Shown here: piece after piece, positions 62,598 to 64,000 of the stretch | Position numbering within the stretch: position 1 is the first letter of the stretch | Layout of the letters: every line of letters starts with the position of its first letter | Assembly: GCA_903907075.1 (NCBI GenBank) | Contig: CAIVMQ010000063.1 | Location: 35,491 to 99,490 of the forward strand | Source of the DNA: an uncultured Bacteroidia bacterium | Lineage (GTDB): Bacteria > Bacteroidota > Bacteroidia > Bacteroidales > Prolixibacteraceae | Direction of reading: 5' to 3' | DNA length: 64,000 bases | Made by a program: the position numbers and the translations under genes | Notes under the pieces: generated by a model | What the model was told of the DNA's origin: nothing | Database searches by the model: none | What the model saw: only the letters and a program-made list of their open reading frames with translations

Positions 62598-63722
62598 CTA
62601 CCTTATTGAAAACCGATAAACACATGCAGAGGAGTAGATCTCCCCAGGTTTTAAAAGAGCAGTTGGAAATTCTGGATGGTTTGGAGAATCAGGAAAATGT
62701 TGAGTTTCAAGACATAATGCAGACCTGTAATTATAGGTCTTATTCTTTTTTCCTATCTCTTTACCTTTAAGAAAATTACCGCAATAAAACTGGATACCTG
62801 GTTCGTTAGTAAAAACTTGCATAAATCGACCACTTAATGGATCATATAATGTTGCACCTAAGGATACCTTCTCTCCAACAGTTTTATTCAATACAAAATT
62901 ATGGTCATAACCCAAACCATAGGAAAGCTGCTCATTCGTTTCATTGATCCGAGCTCCAATAATAGTTGGAGTTGTAAAATCAAAAGGGGTACCCTTTACT
63001 GACTCCACAGCACCAGTAGGTATAAGCGTTGAATTAACAGGGGTATAACTATTCGCGTTTAGATACAAGACATGATCAAGAATATCACCATTACCAGCAC
63101 CATGAAGGTTGAAATAGGTGTGATTAGTTAGATTTATAACAGTAGGTTTATTCGAACTTGCGGAGTACAGAATAGTAACTTCATTTTTATCGGTAAGTCG
63201 GTAAATCATCATCACCTTTAATTCACCGGGATAACCCTCATCCATATCCGGTGAAATAAGGGTAAATTCGACTTCATTTTCACTGTTTTTTACTGCATTC
63301 CATACTTTTGAAGAGAATCCTTTAATACCTCCATGAAGGCTATTAGGGGTATTGTTGATTGCCAGTTTATAGTCAATATTATCAATTTTAAAGGAACCAT
63401 TAGCAATCCTGTTGCCATAACGACCAATAGCTGCTCCAAAATACTGCTCTTTCGCTTTAAGATAACCGCTAAGACTATCATAACCTAAAACAATATCGGC
63501 CAATATTCCACTTCGGTCAGGAACAAGCAGAGAGACGATTCGTCCACCATAGTTTGTTACAGTCAGCTCTAATCCATTTTTATTTTTAAGTGTAAATAAT
63601 TCAACCTGTTGTCCATTTAGTTGGACATTAAATGCTTCAGGTGAGATTGTAGGTTTACTATTTTTAGAATTGCAAGAACCCAATACAATGGCTAAAAGAA
63701 GTGCAAAGAGGTGAAGTTTCAT
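62598..63722 (-). CDS. galM: Aldose 1-epimerase (galactose mutarotase), lipoprotein form
   Basis: The 374-residue protein has a lipoprotein signal with lipobox LGSC (Cys17) and a GalM beta-sandwich. Visible motifs are TNYGGRIVSLLVPDRSG near 55-71, FGAAIGRYGNRIANG near 94-108, the catalytic His in NLTNHTYFNLHG near 197-208 and YDHNFVLN with a second catalytic acid later (LCLETQHFPDSPNHPEFP). It should interconvert sugar anomers in the periplasm or at the outer membrane, ahead of uptake. It is first in a two-gene unit with mprF. Confidence 0.93.
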   Translation of the reverse strand: MKLHLFALLLAIVLGSCNSKNSKPTISPEAFNVQLNGQQVELFTLKNKNGLELTVTNYGGRIVSLLVPDRSGILADIVLGYDSLSGYLKAKEQYFGAAIGRYGNRIANGSFKIDNIDYKLAINNTPNSLHGGIKGFSSKVWNAVKNSENEVEFTLISPDMDEGYPGELKVMMIYRLTDKNEVTILYSASSNKPTVINLTNHTYFNLHGAGNGDILDHVLYLNANSYTPVNSTLIPTGAVESVKGTPFDFTTPTIIGARINETNEQLSYGLGYDHNFVLNKTVGEKVSLGATLYDPLSGRFMQVFTNEPGIQFYCGNFLKGKEIGKKNKTYNYRSALCLETQHFPDSPNHPEFPTALLKPGEIYSSACVYRFSIR

Positions 63723-63754
63723 GAATTAATTTAAATTTAGATAACTAATTACTA

Positions 63755-63762
63755 CAAAGATA
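63755..63762 (-). promoter_or_regulatory. Bacteroidota -7 element upstream of galM-mprF
   Basis: The minus strand reads TATCTTTG, an exact TAnnTTTG, 33 bp upstream of the galM start codon. No TTG at the -33 spacing. The remaining sequence to the window edge (63763-64000) shows no gene. Confidence 0.5.
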
Positions 63763-64000
63763 ATCAATAAATTTTATCGATCTTATTGGTTCAATCTGAT
63801 AAATAATAACTAATTTTCGAACAGTAATTTTAATTTTATTCTTCAAGAATTATATTTAGATTAAATTCAAGTAATAAATGCAACTTTTAGATTTCGAAGT
63901 AGAATAAACTTCAAAACAGGAAGGAAATTTAATAATTCCCTTCTCTGTTTCTAGAAAAGAAGTTATTTTACTCCTGTAAATCGCTAAAAATAAAGTTGTA

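Noticed and set aside
1..64000. Prophage, insertion sequence, integron or defence island
   Set aside because: No transposase, integrase, terminase, restriction, toxin-antitoxin or Cas-like gene, and no direct-repeat array or target-site duplication was seen; the gene content is core-like throughout.

Overview
The window reads as chromosomal DNA of a low-GC Bacteroidota bacterium, probably of the Bacteroidales/Marinilabiliales type. The evidence is the recurrent promoter element TAnnTTTG (once with a TTG box 19 bp upstream), the near absence of Shine-Dalgarno sequences, and lineage-typical genes: a PorE-like four-domain OmpA lipoprotein of the type IX secretion system, a DUF1599 + DoxX/BT_3928-type pair, the folP-cdaA pair, a DUF5686 outer-membrane protein, an exported Gfo/Idh/MocA oxidoreductase, and a purM-prfA-pyrF cluster. 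No phage, transposon, CRISPR array or rRNA operon was seen. Coding density is high and almost every gene is intact; only the left edge cuts a gene.

Layout. 1-5.3 kb: end of an unidentified gene, arfB, ung, then a minus-strand operon joining a sugar kinase fused to a RapZ C-terminal domain, a 40-residue four-cysteine microprotein and a MurU-like nucleotidyltransferase, followed by rpsF-rpsR-rplI. 5.3-10 kb: a 750-bp AT-rich gap with an orphan hairpin, threonine dehydrogenase, tRNA-Thr(CGT), an unknown membrane protein, an FAD oxidoreductase and a slipin. 10-16 kb: a tripartite RND efflux operon. 16-22 kb: PpsR-type regulator, TIGR01777 epimerase, PBP1A and asnB. 22-31 kb: cdaA/folP (minus) divergent from DUF1599, DoxX-like and tpiA, then a DUF5686 protein, prmA and a phosphodiesterase. 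31-36.4 kb: OmpA porin, hemolysin III, a sugar isomerase-like/Gfo-Idh-MocA pair and a cyclophilin. 36.5-42 kb: PorE-like protein, purM, prfA, pyrF. 42-51 kb: an esterase, then a TetR-TolC-HlyD-ABC-ABC-permease-permease export operon, and another esterase. 51-56.5 kb: a J-domain/KTSC protein, aroK, parC, parE. 56.8-63.7 kb: CPA2 antiporter, EamA transporter, mprF and a lipoprotein galM.

The points I would look at first are: (i) the kinase-RapZ fusion and microprotein in a probable cell-wall sugar salvage operon; (ii) the ABC exporter, whose two ATPases have complementary defects so that one dimer site should be canonical and the other degenerate, with two related operators in front of its tetR; (iii) the internally duplicated DUF1599 protein with its CGC-motif membrane partner; (iv) the J-domain/KTSC fusion. 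I did not see a clearly unprecedented multi-gene system; the first of these is the best candidate.
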